Shown in pieces: positions 8,407 to 17,700 of a stretch of 20,335 nt of DNA (positions are counted from its first letter, which is position 1; each line of letters opens with the position of its first letter). Location of the stretch: positions 1 through 20,335 of the forward strand of contig DAINCF010000056.1 of assembly GCA_036732565.1 (NCBI GenBank), written 5' to 3'. This DNA is from JAIVJN01 sp036732565 (GTDB lineage: Bacteria > Acidobacteriota > Vicinamibacteria > Vicinamibacterales > UBA2999). Under the pieces are notes generated by a model. That model was not told where the DNA came from. It ran no database searches and was given only the letters and a program-made list of their open reading frames with translations. A program made the position numbers and the translations under genes.

Positions 8407-10403
8407 GTCACCTTCCCGGCCACGCGTCGTGGATCGAGCGTGACCGTCGTCGCGTTTTCCAGTCCACCGAACTCAGCGTGAACATCGTCGGTCAGGTTCT
8501 GACCGGTCATGACCAGTGACACCCGCGGTGTCACCCGCCACTCGGCGCGCGCGTCGACGCGCGTGTACCCAGGCACGCCGAACGATTCCAACGCTCCCAC
8601 GCGCGAGGCGCCGAGGTCCGCGTCGAAGCGGCCGATGGTGAGCGCGGGTCGGATCTGCCATTGATGTGCGGGCGCGTTGCCGTCGAACAGCGGCGCCTTC
8701 TCGTCGAGGCTCGTCGCCGCCGGATGCGGCGTCAGATGGAAGAAGGCGTAGTTGGCGTCGACGAACCACCACTGCGCGGGCGACCATCGTCCGGCGATCT
8801 CGACGCCCTGCGAATCCGAGGTCATCAGGTTGGTGAACTGTCTCGCCATGACCAGCGCGGGGCGGCCGTTCAAGATCTCGACGTGCGGTGGAATGGGCTC
8901 CTGTGTCTGAGTCCCGTCGTGATGGCTGTAGAAGGTCGACACATCCACCGACAACCGCGCCCGTTCGATTCGGAATCCGCCTTCGACGCTCGTCAGCGTT
9001 TCGGTGCGGTAGGCGGGATTCCCCAGCAATTGAATGACGATCGGCAGCCCCATGGGGCCCGGGAACGACGTGATGTTCACGTGCAGACCGCGGTCGGCAC
9101 GGGCCGGCGTTCGCCGCGCGCGCGAGGCGGCTGCCCAGAGGTGCTCCCGTTGGCCGAGCGCCCACAACGCTCGAGCGGTCGGCTGCACGCCCCAACCCGA
9201 AAAGGTCTCGTGTTCGACCTTGCCACCTAGCGTGAGACGCAGGCGTTCGTCCGCAAGCCGAACCTCGTCTTGCGCGAACGCGTTGAAGATGCTGAGGTCG
9301 CTTTGCGCCGGTGTGATCGAGACGGCAAACGAGCCATCGAAGGTGTCGTCGGTCCGGCGATACCCGAGACCGCCAACGATCTCGTGGCGCCCGGCGACCC
9401 GCCGTTGGAACTTCGCGTCGACATCGGCCGTCGTCCAGAAATAATGGAACGCCGTTTCGCGTCGGTCGACGTGCTCGACGAACCCTTGCAACTCCAGCGT
9501 GCCCCCCGCGACAGCGTGGCGAGTCCACTTTCCGAGCGCATGACCACCGGTTTGCACGGTAGTTTGGCTGTAGGTGGGCCACCCGCCTGCCGGTGGCGTC
9601 GGTCCGTCGACGAGCGCGGCAAACGAGTTCCCGTCCACCTGTTGCACCCCGGTATCCAGCGTGAGCTCGTTGCCGTCACCCTTCCAGTCCAGGCGAACGC
9701 CGGAATTGAGCGCCCGCCACCGATCGGGAGCGTCCACCGACGCGTCGAGCATCGAGTGCCCGCGTTGTTGCCAGTCGGCGTGGACGCGGTACGCCGTGCG
9801 TCCAAACGCCCCGCCGTAGCGGATCGCCGTGCTCCCCTCTTCTTGCGTGCCGATGCTGGCGCGAACCAGCGCGCCCTCGGTCTCGCGGCTCGTCTTGGTG
9901 ATGATGTTCACGACGCCGTCGACCGCGTTGGCACCCCAGACGGCGCCGCCGGGGCCACGCACGACCTCGATGCGCTCGATGTCCTCCACCATCACGTTGA
10001 CGCTGTCCCAGTACACACCCGAGAACTGCCGGTTGTAGAGGGTGCGGCCGTCGATCAGCACCAGCAGCTTGTCCGACCAGCGCTTGTTGAAGCCGCGGAT
10101 CGAGACCGCCCATTTGCTGGCGTCGATGTGCGCGACTTGCACGCCCGGCGCGAGACGAAGCAGTTCCGGGACGGAGGTCAGTCCACTCCGCCGGATGGCA
10201 TCCTGAGTGATGACGTACACGGCCGACGGCACCTCCGCCACGCGCTGCTCCTTGCGCGCCGCCGACGTGACGTTGATGTTCATCAGATCCTCGAGCGATG
10301 CCGTCAGCAGATTCGGCGGCCCTGGCTGCTGCGCCGCCAGCGTCGTCGATGCCGCCAGAGCGAGCGCGAGGGTGGCCAACGGGCAACGTCGAATGAGACG
10401 CAT
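8394..10403 (-). CDS. TonB-dependent outer-membrane receptor (second of tandem pair)
   Basis: This 669-residue receptor begins at ATG 10403, 2 nt after the previous receptor's stop, with GGAGG about 9 nt upstream. A longer frame to 10553 only re-reads the preceding gene. Residues 1-24 are a signal peptide ending LAAQQ. SLEDLMNINVTSAARKEQ is followed by the plug domain (about 50-155), with VPSAVYVITQDAIRRSG, LAPGV, SIRGFN, LVLIDGR, IERIEVVRGPGGAVWGANAV and VNIITK. The remainder is beta-barrel, with FAQDEVRL and LRLTLGGKVEHE strands, and the chain ends in an aromatic residue (WRY), as barrel substrates of the Bam machinery do. The ligand is unknown. Co-transcription with YfiR and the kinase suggests signalling as well as, or instead of, transport. 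No long N-terminal FecA-type signalling extension is present. Confidence 0.92.
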   Translation of the reverse strand: MRLIRRCPLATLALALAASTTLAAQQPGPPNLLTASLEDLMNINVTSAARKEQRVAEVPSAVYVITQDAIRRSGLTSVPELLRLAPGVQVAHIDASKWAVSIRGFNKRWSDKLLVLIDGRTLYNRQFSGVYWDSVNVMVEDIERIEVVRGPGGAVWGANAVDGVVNIITKTSRETEGALVRASIGTQEEGSTAIRYGGAFGRTAYRVHADWQQRGHSMLDASVDAPDRWRALNSGVRLDWKGDGNELTLDTGVQQVDGNSFAALVDGPTPPAGGWPTYSQTTVQTGGHALGKWTRHAVAGGTLELQGFVEHVDRRETAFHYFWTTADVDAKFQRRVAGRHEIVGGLGYRRTDDTFDGSFAVSITPAQSDLSIFNAFAQDEVRLADERLRLTLGGKVEHETFSGWGVQPTARALWALGQREHLWAAASRARRTPARADRGLHVNITSFPGPMGLPIVIQLLGNPAYRTETLTSVEGGFRIERARLSVDVSTFYSHHDGTQTQEPIPPHVEILNGRPALVMARQFTNLMTSDSQGVEIAGRWSPAQWWFVDANYAFFHLTPHPAATSLDEKAPLFDGNAPAHQWQIRPALTIGRFDADLGASRVGALESFGVPGYTRVDARAEWRVTPRVSLVMTGQNLTDDVHAEFGGLENATTVTLDPRRVAGKVTWRY

Positions 10404-10405
10404 GC

Positions 10406-12457
10406 TCAGAACCTCCAGAGGAGGCGACCGTTGATCTGGCGCGGAATCAGCATCGCGGTGGTGGCGAGCTCGAGGCCGGCGAACTCCGCGTGGGGGTCGC
10501 CGAGCAAGTTCTGCCCGGTGAACACGAGCGACCAGCGGCCGGTCACCTTCCACTCGGCGCGGACGTCAGCCCGGGTGTAGGCCGGGACCTCCAGCGTCCT
10601 GATGCGGCTGACACGCAACAGCATCGCGGACACGTCGACTTTCGGTCCCAGCGTCACCGCCGGACGCAGCGACCATTGATGGCCAGGAGAGTTGCCGTCG
10701 CCCAGGGCCGCCTCCTGGTCGGCGCTCGTCGGGTCCAGATGCGGCGTGAAATGGAAGTACGTGTAGGTGCCAGCCACGTGCCACCACGTCGCGGACGCCC
10801 AACGAGCAGCGACTTCGACGCCCCGCGAATCGGCGTCGAGCAGGTTGTCGAAGCGGGTCCCCACCATCACGCTCGGCTGGCCGTAGGTGAGCTCGACTTG
10901 CGGCGGCAGCGGCTCCAGCGTGGGCAATCTGTCGTGATGATTCGCGAACGTGGCGATGTCGACCGTGAACGGACGGCGATCGAACCGATACCCACCCTCG
11001 ACGCTGACGGTCTCCTCGGACTGGTATTCCGGATTGCCTAGGATGCTGATAACGACTGGCAATCCACTCTCACCGGGGAACGACGTGAAGTTCACGCGAG
11101 CCGCGCGATTGACCACCGAGGGCGTACGCAGCGCGCGCGAGGCCGCCGCCCACACGCGCTGACGATCGCTGATCGACCACAGCACGCGGCCCGTCGGCTG
11201 CAGGCCCCAGTCGGACAACGTTTCGTGCTCGAGCTTGACCCCTCCCGTCAGACGAAGCCGGTCGCCGACCAACCGGACTTCGTCCTGGACGAAGAGATTG
11301 AAGACGCGCAACACCGGAATCTCCGGCGTGAACGCAAGGGCAAACGTCCGATCGGTACCCTCGTGCGTCTCGCGAAAACCGACACCGCTGACGATGTCGT
11401 GCCGGCCCTGGCGCACGTGGAACTTCAGATCCGCATCGTAGGTGGACCCTTCGTAGTGTTGGTATTCCTCGTTGCGGCGGGCGTTTTCGAAGAATCCCTG
11501 CGCCTCGACGGTTCGACCGGTGCCAATGTCGCGCGTCCACCGAGCCATCGTGCTCCCACGGATGGCGTCGGTGTCGCTGCCCCGCAGTGGCCACCCCTCC
11601 GGAGGCGCGATCAGACCCGCGGGGAAGGAGAATCGGAAGTTGCTGTCGCTCCTGACGAAGTCGGCCTGCGCGGTGATGCGATCCTTCCCGCCTTGCCAGT
11701 CCACGCGCGTGCCGATGTTGAACGACGTCCAATCGTCTTCGCCGGCTGTAGATTCGTCCAGCATCGTGTGCGGGTGTTGCGTCGAGTCGAGATACACGCG
11801 ATAGGAGGTCGACCCGCGCGCGCCGCCGTATCGGGCAGCGACGCTGCGATGGTCGTTGGCGCCGACGGTGGCGCGCAGCGCCGGCCCCTGCGTGTCCACG
11901 CTGGACTTGGTGATGATGTTGATGACGCCGTTGACCGCATTGGCGCCCCACACGGCCCCGCCGGGCCCGCGAATCACTTCGATGCGCTCGATGTCCTCCG
12001 GCATCACGCGCACGGTGTCCCAATGGACGCCTGAGAACTGGCGCGTGTAGACGCTACGACCGTCGACGAGGACGAGCAGCTTGTCCGAAAACCGGTGGTT
12101 GTTGCCGCGAATGGAAACGGCCCACTTGCTGGAGTCGATCCGCGCGACTTCGACGCCAGGGGCCAGGCGGAGCAGCTCGGGCACGTGCGTCAGCCCGCTC
12201 CGTCGAATCTCCTCTTGAGTGATCACGTACACCGCGGCGGGAATGTCGCCCGCTCGCTGCTCCCTGCGGCTGACGGACGTCACCTCGACGTTCATCAAGT
12301 CTTCGAGCGAGATCTTCGAGAGATCGGGATCCGTGCTCTGGGCGTCGGCGGTCGCCGCAAACACCAGCAAGGCGGCAATGACGACGATGGTCGGCATGCT
12401 CAGCACTAGAGTGACGGAGCACGATTCATGCCGGCTCAACCGTGGCACTGAGTGCAT
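10406..12457 (-). CDS. TonB-dependent outer-membrane receptor (first of tandem pair)
   Basis: This 683-residue receptor is paralogous to the next gene and nearly collinear with it. The plug domains are very alike: both carry IRRSGLT-VPELLRLAPGV, SKWAVSIRG, SDKLLVL-DGR, RQFSGV-WD and a shared RGPGGAVWGANAV. ATG 12457 is preferred because AGGTGG lies 8 nt upstream. A GTG at 12469 overlaps that site, and ATG 12397 lacks one but begins the hydrophobic part of the signal peptide. With ATG 12457 the signal peptide is about 40 residues with a long N-region, ending TADAQ. The barrel ends in aromatic WRF. It lies 70 nt after the ATPase gene and heads the tight receptor-receptor-YfiR-kinase run. The substrate cannot be read from sequence. 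The most likely origin is tandem duplication. Confidence 0.92.
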   Translation of the reverse strand: MHSVPRLSRHESCSVTLVLSMPTIVVIAALLVFAATADAQSTDPDLSKISLEDLMNVEVTSVSRREQRAGDIPAAVYVITQEEIRRSGLTHVPELLRLAPGVEVARIDSSKWAVSIRGNNHRFSDKLLVLVDGRSVYTRQFSGVHWDTVRVMPEDIERIEVIRGPGGAVWGANAVNGVINIITKSSVDTQGPALRATVGANDHRSVAARYGGARGSTSYRVYLDSTQHPHTMLDESTAGEDDWTSFNIGTRVDWQGGKDRITAQADFVRSDSNFRFSFPAGLIAPPEGWPLRGSDTDAIRGSTMARWTRDIGTGRTVEAQGFFENARRNEEYQHYEGSTYDADLKFHVRQGRHDIVSGVGFRETHEGTDRTFALAFTPEIPVLRVFNLFVQDEVRLVGDRLRLTGGVKLEHETLSDWGLQPTGRVLWSISDRQRVWAAASRALRTPSVVNRAARVNFTSFPGESGLPVVISILGNPEYQSEETVSVEGGYRFDRRPFTVDIATFANHHDRLPTLEPLPPQVELTYGQPSVMVGTRFDNLLDADSRGVEVAARWASATWWHVAGTYTYFHFTPHLDPTSADQEAALGDGNSPGHQWSLRPAVTLGPKVDVSAMLLRVSRIRTLEVPAYTRADVRAEWKVTGRWSLVFTGQNLLGDPHAEFAGLELATTAMLIPRQINGRLLWRF

Positions 12458-12465
12458 GTGGTAAC

Positions 12466-12471
12466 CCACCT
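12466..12471 (-). promoter_or_regulatory. Ribosome binding site deciding the start of the first TonB receptor
   Basis: AGGTGG on the minus strand lies 8 nt before ATG 12457, an ideal spacing. It overlaps the alternative GTG at 12469, which makes that upstream start unlikely. Confidence 0.6.
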
Positions 12472-12527
12472 ATGCACGATTCGTCATGTCAATTCCGGGC
12501 GGTCGGTTACGCATCTGACGAGATCTG

Positions 12528-14264
12528 TCATGCCGTCGAGCGCACGACTTCGTCGATAGTGGTTTCACCGAGGAACGCCTTCGCCAGGGCATCCTCGAAC
12601 ATCGTCTTCATTCCGTGACGAACGGCCGTGGCCGTAATCGTCGACGCATCGCGGCTGCCTGCGATGACGAGCGCCCGGATCTCTTCGTTGATGTGGAGCA
12701 GCTCGAACAGGCCGACGCGCCCGCGATAGCCGGTGCCGTTGCAGCGGGTGCATCCCTTTCCGCGGAACAGACGCACGCGCGCGAGCGGATCGCCGGACGT
12801 CGACAGAATGCCGTTGCGCTGCAGCACCGGGACCGCCGCGGCGAACGCGGCCGTCGCTTGCACGGCCTTGAACGCCGGCGCGTCGAGGCTGACGCTCTCG
12901 CGGCACGCGAGGCAGATCTTCCGTGCCAGCCGCTGGGCGATGACGAGCTCCAGCGTCGACACCAGCAGGAACGGCTCGATGCCCATGTCGACGAGCCTGG
13001 GGACGGCGCTGGCGGCGTCGTTGGTGTGCAAGGTGGACAGCAACAACCGGCCGACGAGCGCGCATCGGACCGCGATGTCCGCGGTTTCGCGATCGCGAAT
13101 CTCGCCGACCATGATGACATCGGGATCCTGGCGCAGCAGCGATCGCAACCCGCCGGCGAAGTCCATGCCGGCGGCGGGGTTCACGGCAATCTGCGAGATG
13201 CGTGGCACCGCGCGCTCGACGGGATCTTCAATCGTGGAGATGTTCAGTCGCCCCTGACGTTCGACGCTGATCCGCGTGAGCGTGGCGTAGAGGGTGGTCG
13301 TCTTGCCCGAGCCGGTGGGCCCCGTGACGAGAATCATGCCGAACGGACGCAAGATGCTCTTGAGCATCACCTTGTAGTCGTCGGCCGCCAACCCAAGCGC
13401 TTCGAGATCGATCTGCGCGGGCTCCTTGGACAACACGCGCAGCACCAGCTTTTCCCCCCAATGCGTCGGCGCGGACGAGGCTCGGAGGTCGATGTCGGCG
13501 CCGCCGACCGTGAGGCCGAACCGACCGTCCTGGGGCGCGCGCTTGTCGTCGACGCGCATGCCCGACAGGACCTTGATCCGCGCCACCAGGGTCGGAAAGG
13601 TCTCCGGCAGCACGCTGAACACATCGTGCAGCACGCCATCCACACGATAGCGAATCAGGCCTTCCCACTCGTGCGGCTCGATGTGGATGTCGGACGCGCC
13701 GGAGACGATCGCGTACTCCAGCACGTGGTTGACAAGATCCACCGCGCCCAGCTCCTTGCCGGAGACCTGCCCCACGGGCACGGCGACACCACTGGAAATG
13801 TGCTGCAGCGCTTCGCGCAGCCAGACGTCGTACAGCAAGTGCGCCCGCCGAATGGCACGCACCGGCGCCAGCCATGCCACGATCGGCATCATCGTCAGCC
13901 GCCGCAGATCGGTGAGGAGCGTCTGGTCGCGCGGGTTGGCCATCGCGATGCTGAGCGTGCCTCCCTCCTGATCGAACGCGGCGACCAGTCGCGCCTTGGC
14001 GAAATCTTCACGGACCAGACGCAGCACCGGGGGCTTGACGTCCGACATGCGGAGCTCGGTGAAGCCGACGTTCCACATCTCGGCGAGTTGCTCGAGGAGG
14101 AAGGTGGGTGGAACCCGCGCGCGCTCGGCCAGCGCCCGGTCGAGTGGAATCCGCAACCGTTTCGCGCCGGCCGCGACATCGTCGAAGACCGGGCCGGGAA
14201 GCAGATCCAGCCGTCCCACGAGAAGATCGCGGAGCTCGGCCTCGGAAACGGCCAGGTCGCTCAT
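12528..14264 (-). CDS. GspE/PilB/MshE-type secretion or pilus assembly ATPase
   Basis: This is a 578-residue hexameric-type ATPase that would power type IV pilus or type II secretion assembly at the inner membrane. An N-terminal region (about 20-145) resembles a degenerate T2SSE_N/MshEN domain. The core has SDIHIEPHE (191-199), the Asp box DIDLRASSAPTHWGEKLVLR (257-276), Walker A GPTGSGKT (315-322), TIEDPVE and Walker B DPDVIMVGEIRD (380-391). The His box reads GRLLLSTLHTND, so the first of two normally invariant histidines is Arg (R406) while H413 is kept. A zinc-type CxxC pair is present (C451/C454, C505/C508). The ATG overlaps the response-regulator stop (ATGA), indicating coupled translation; the longer frame to 14510 is shadow. 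No platform protein, pseudopilin or secretin gene adjoins it, so it either serves a machine encoded elsewhere or has been repurposed. Confidence 0.92.
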   Translation of the reverse strand: MSDLAVSEAELRDLLVGRLDLLPGPVFDDVAAGAKRLRIPLDRALAERARVPPTFLLEQLAEMWNVGFTELRMSDVKPPVLRLVREDFAKARLVAAFDQEGGTLSIAMANPRDQTLLTDLRRLTMMPIVAWLAPVRAIRRAHLLYDVWLREALQHISSGVAVPVGQVSGKELGAVDLVNHVLEYAIVSGASDIHIEPHEWEGLIRYRVDGVLHDVFSVLPETFPTLVARIKVLSGMRVDDKRAPQDGRFGLTVGGADIDLRASSAPTHWGEKLVLRVLSKEPAQIDLEALGLAADDYKVMLKSILRPFGMILVTGPTGSGKTTTLYATLTRISVERQGRLNISTIEDPVERAVPRISQIAVNPAAGMDFAGGLRSLLRQDPDVIMVGEIRDRETADIAVRCALVGRLLLSTLHTNDAASAVPRLVDMGIEPFLLVSTLELVIAQRLARKICLACRESVSLDAPAFKAVQATAAFAAAVPVLQRNGILSTSGDPLARVRLFRGKGCTRCNGTGYRGRVGLFELLHINEEIRALVIAGSRDASTITATAVRHGMKTMFEDALAKAFLGETTIDEVVRSTA

Positions 14265-14650
14265 GCCTGTCGATGACCCTCCAGCGCAGAGGCGGCCTTG
14301 GCCGCTAGCTGGTCTCCACGCAGGTCGGCCTTGATCCAGTAGTCGATGGCGCCGGCCTTGAGCGCTTCGTCGACGTCCGCCGGTTGCGCAAGATTGCTCA
14401 ACATGACAACGGGGATGGCGCCCGTGGCCGGGTCCGCTTTCAAGCGCGCGAGCACTTCGAACCCCTGAAGCTTGGGCATGATCACGTCCAGCAAAATCAG
14501 GTCGGGACACTCCCGCCGAGCCAGCTCCAGGGCCTCCTCGCCGTCCGCGGCGGTCACGACCTCAAAACCGCGTCTACGGAGGGCGGCCGATGAGGCTTTG
14601 CTCAACAACCGATCGTCTTCAGCCAGCAGAATCTTCATTCCCGAGCTCAT
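14261..14650 (-). CDS. Single-domain response regulator (REC only)
   Basis: With ATG 14650, supported by GGAG 9 nt upstream, this is a 129-residue CheY-like receiver. Upstream ATGs (for example 14665) and one at 14638 are alternatives. It has the acidic pair in ILLAEDD, the phospho-acceptor Asp in LILLDVIMPK, a conserved Ser in VVMLSNL and a Lys in YWIKADL, so it should be phosphorylatable. No output domain follows. Its last codons overlap the ATPase start, so the ATPase is its obvious partner. Divergently, 104 bp away, lies a hybrid kinase ending in Hpt, and another Hpt kinase lies at the far end of the minus-strand cluster. Either could phosphorylate it. Pilus-type ATPases controlled by stand-alone receivers are plausible but unproven here. 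Confidence 0.9.
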   Translation of the reverse strand: MSSGMKILLAEDDRLLSKASSAALRRRGFEVVTAADGEEALELARRECPDLILLDVIMPKLQGFEVLARLKADPATGAIPVVMLSNLAQPADVDEALKAGAIDYWIKADLRGDQLAAKAASALEGHRQA

Positions 14651-14754
14651 CGTCTCTGTCTCCATCACGCGAGCCAGCATAGACCACCTATCGGCACGGG
14701 CGACCTTGACCATAAGGTGCGCTCACGAGCCGGCCGATAAGCGTGAAATAGACC
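14651..14754. promoter_or_regulatory. Divergent intergenic region between the response regulator and MHYT-kinase operons
   Basis: This 104-bp gap separates two divergently transcribed gene sets and must hold promoters for at least one of them. A TTGACC hexamer (14706-14711) points toward the kinase gene, but no good -10 element lies at the usual distance. The promoter position is therefore unresolved. Confidence 0.4.
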
Positions 14755-17700
14755 ATGACAGGCACGTACAGCTCCCCGCTCGTGGCGCTCTCGGTCGTCA
14801 TCGCGATGTGCGCGTCCTACGTGGCCCTCGACTTGGCGGGGCGCACCACAGCGGCCCAGGGACGCAGCCGGCTCATGTGGCTGATCGGCGGCGCCAGCAG
14901 CATGGGGCTCGGCGTCTGGTCGATGCACTACATCGGCATGCTCGCGTTTGAGCTGCCGGTGCCCGTGCTGTACGACCTCCCGATGGTACTGCTATCGCTG
15001 GTCGCCGCGATCTTCGCCTCGGCTGTGGCCCTCTTCGTGGTCAGCCGCACCAGCCTTGGCATCATCGCCGCAGTCGTCGGGAGCCTCGTGATGGGCAGCG
15101 GCATCGCGGCGATGCACTACGTAGGGATGTACGCGATGCGGCTCGAGGCGATGTGCATGTGGAACATGCCCGTCGTCTGGCTGTCGGTGGCCATTGCCAT
15201 CGTGGTATCGATGGTCGCCTTGTGGATCGCGTTCTTCCTCAGAGGTGAAACCCGCGAGGTCTCGCCGCTGAAGCTCGCGGCCGCGGTCGTCATGGGCTTC
15301 GCCATCGCGGGCATGCACTACACCGGCATGGCGGCCGCCAACTTCATGCCGGGACCGATGCACGGCGACACGACCTACGCGGTCAGCATCTCATCGCTGG
15401 GCATTGCCGGCATCTCGCTGGTCACCTTCATGGGGCTGGCGCTGGCCATGGTGACATCGACGGTCGATCGCAAGATGTCGAAGCAGGCGATGGAGCTGCG
15501 GGCGAGCGAGGAGCGCTATCGCATGCTCTTCACGCGCAGCCTGGCCGGCGTCTACCAGAGCACCGTGGCCGGCGCCCTGCTGGATTGCAACGACGCCTTG
15601 GCCCATATCCTCGGCTACGAGACGCGCGAGGCTTGCTTGACACATTCCGCGGTCGATCACTACCTGACGGCCGAGGATCGCCGCGCGTTCGTCCAACGGT
15701 TGTTGACCGATCGGCGTTTGACGAATTTCGAGGCGCGGCTGAAGCGACAGGATGGCCAGCCGGTGTGGGTGCTCCTCAACGCCACCCTGCTCGAAGGGAA
15801 GAGCGGCGGACCGGAAATCATCGAAGGGACGCTGATCGACATCACCCAGCGCAAGGAAGCCGAGTACGCGTTGAAGCGGGCGATGGACACCGCCGAGGCC
15901 GCGACCCGCGCCAAGAGCGAGTTCCTGGCGAACATGAGCCACGAGATCCGCACCCCGATGAACGGCATCATCGGCATGACGGAGCTGGCGCTCACGACGG
16001 ACCTGAGCCCCGAGCAGCGCGAGTACGTGGAGATGATCGAGGTCTCCGCCGAGTCGCTGATGGGACTGCTCAACGACATCCTCGACTTCTCGAAGATCGA
16101 GGCGCGCAAGCTCACGCTCGATACCCTGGACTTCGATCTCGGCCGGATGCTGGACGACACCATGCGTCTGCTCGCGCCGCGCGCGCACCAAAAGGGTCTG
16201 GAGCTAGCCTACAGCGTCTCGGCGAGCGTGCCCACGGCACTGGCGAGCGATCCTGCGCGTTTGCGCCAGATCCTCGTCAACCTCGTGAGCAACGCGGTGA
16301 AGTTCACCGAGGCCGGCGAAGTGGTGGTGCATGTCGCGTGCGAGCGCGACCGGGGCAGTCATGTCGATCTCCACTTCGTGGTACGCGACACCGGCATCGG
16401 CATCCCGCCCGAGAAGCTGGAAACCATCTTCGAGGCCTTCACGCAAGCAGATGCGTCGACGACGCGCCGCTTTGGCGGCACCGGGCTCGGGCTCGCGATT
16501 GCCACGCAGCTGGTCGGGCTGATGGGCGGACGCATCTGGGCCGAAAGCCAGCCTGGACGCGGCAGCACATTCCATTTCACGCTGCCTCTCGAGCGACGGC
16601 CGCAGGCGCCAATCGAAGCCATGCCGCGTGAGCTGGAAGAGCTCATCGGCATGCCCGTACTGGTGGTCGACGACAACGCGACCAACCGGTGGATCCTCCG
16701 GGACATGCTGACCAACTGGGGGCTCAAGCCCACTGTCGTCGAGAACGGGCCGGATGCGCTCGCGGAGATGCGTCTGGCCGAGCAGCATGACACCCCGTTC
16801 CGGCTGATTTTGTTGGACTACCAGATGCCCGGCATGGACGGGCTCGAGCTCGCCAAAGCGATCAGGCGCGTGCCGCAATTCGAATGCCCGTTGATCATGA
16901 TGCTGTCGTCGGTGGGCCGCGGCGGCGATTCGCTGCGATCGGCCGAGGCCGGCGTCAACGTCGCGCTCACCAAGCCCGTGCGTCAATCGGTGCTCAAGGA
17001 GACCATCCTCAAGGCGCTGGCCGGCGCGAATGTCGACGCCCCACCGCTCGCCGAGACGCGGGCGGCGTACAAGGCATCGAACGGCGCCCCCCGGCCGCTG
17101 CGCATCCTGCTGGCGGAAGACAACGTGGTCAACCAGCGACTCGCCGTCGCCACGCTTCAGAAGCACGGACACGAGATCGTTACGGTGACGACGGGTCGAC
17201 AGGCGGTCGACGCCGTTGCCCAACGCCCCTTCGATGTCGTGCTGATGGACGTGCAGATGCCCGACATGGATGGGCTCGAAGCCACCGGCATCATTCGCGC
17301 CGCCGAGATCGGCAGCAATCGTCACGTGCCCATCATCGGCCTCACGGCGCACGCCATGAAAGGCGATCGCGACACATGTCTGGCCGCTGGGATGGATAGT
17401 TACCTGTCGAAACCCGTACGGGGAGGTGACCTGATGGCCAAGATCGACGAGCTGACGGGCCCCGGCGCTGAGCCTCCGCCACCGTCACCGCCACCGCCAC
17501 CGCCACGGCCGCCGGCGTTCGATGCCGCCGAAGCGCTGGAGCGCGTCGACGGCGATCGCGAGCTGCTCGCCGAGCTCGTGCAGATCTTCCGCGAGGAGAC
17601 GCCGCGGATGTTGACCGAGCTGCGGACCTTTGTCGCGTCGGGCGATGCGAAGGGGGTGCAACACACCGCGCACACGCTGCGTGGGTCGGTCAGCAGCTTC

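Noticed and set aside
10404..10553. Upstream start for the second TonB receptor
   Set aside because: The extension only re-reads the 3' end of the preceding receptor in another frame; ATG 10403 has GGAGG and begins a signal peptide.
12487..12492. TTGACA -35-like hexamer upstream of the first TonB receptor (minus strand)
   Set aside because: No acceptable -10 hexamer lies 16-18 nt downstream; that position is GC-rich and falls at the ribosome binding site.
12615..14276. 553-residue plus-strand open frame opposite the ATPase gene
   Set aside because: Antisense shadow; the minus strand carries all ATPase motifs.
14265..14510. Longer N terminus for the GspE/PilB ATPase
   Set aside because: The region codes the response regulator in another frame; the ATGA overlap at 14261-14264 gives a natural start.
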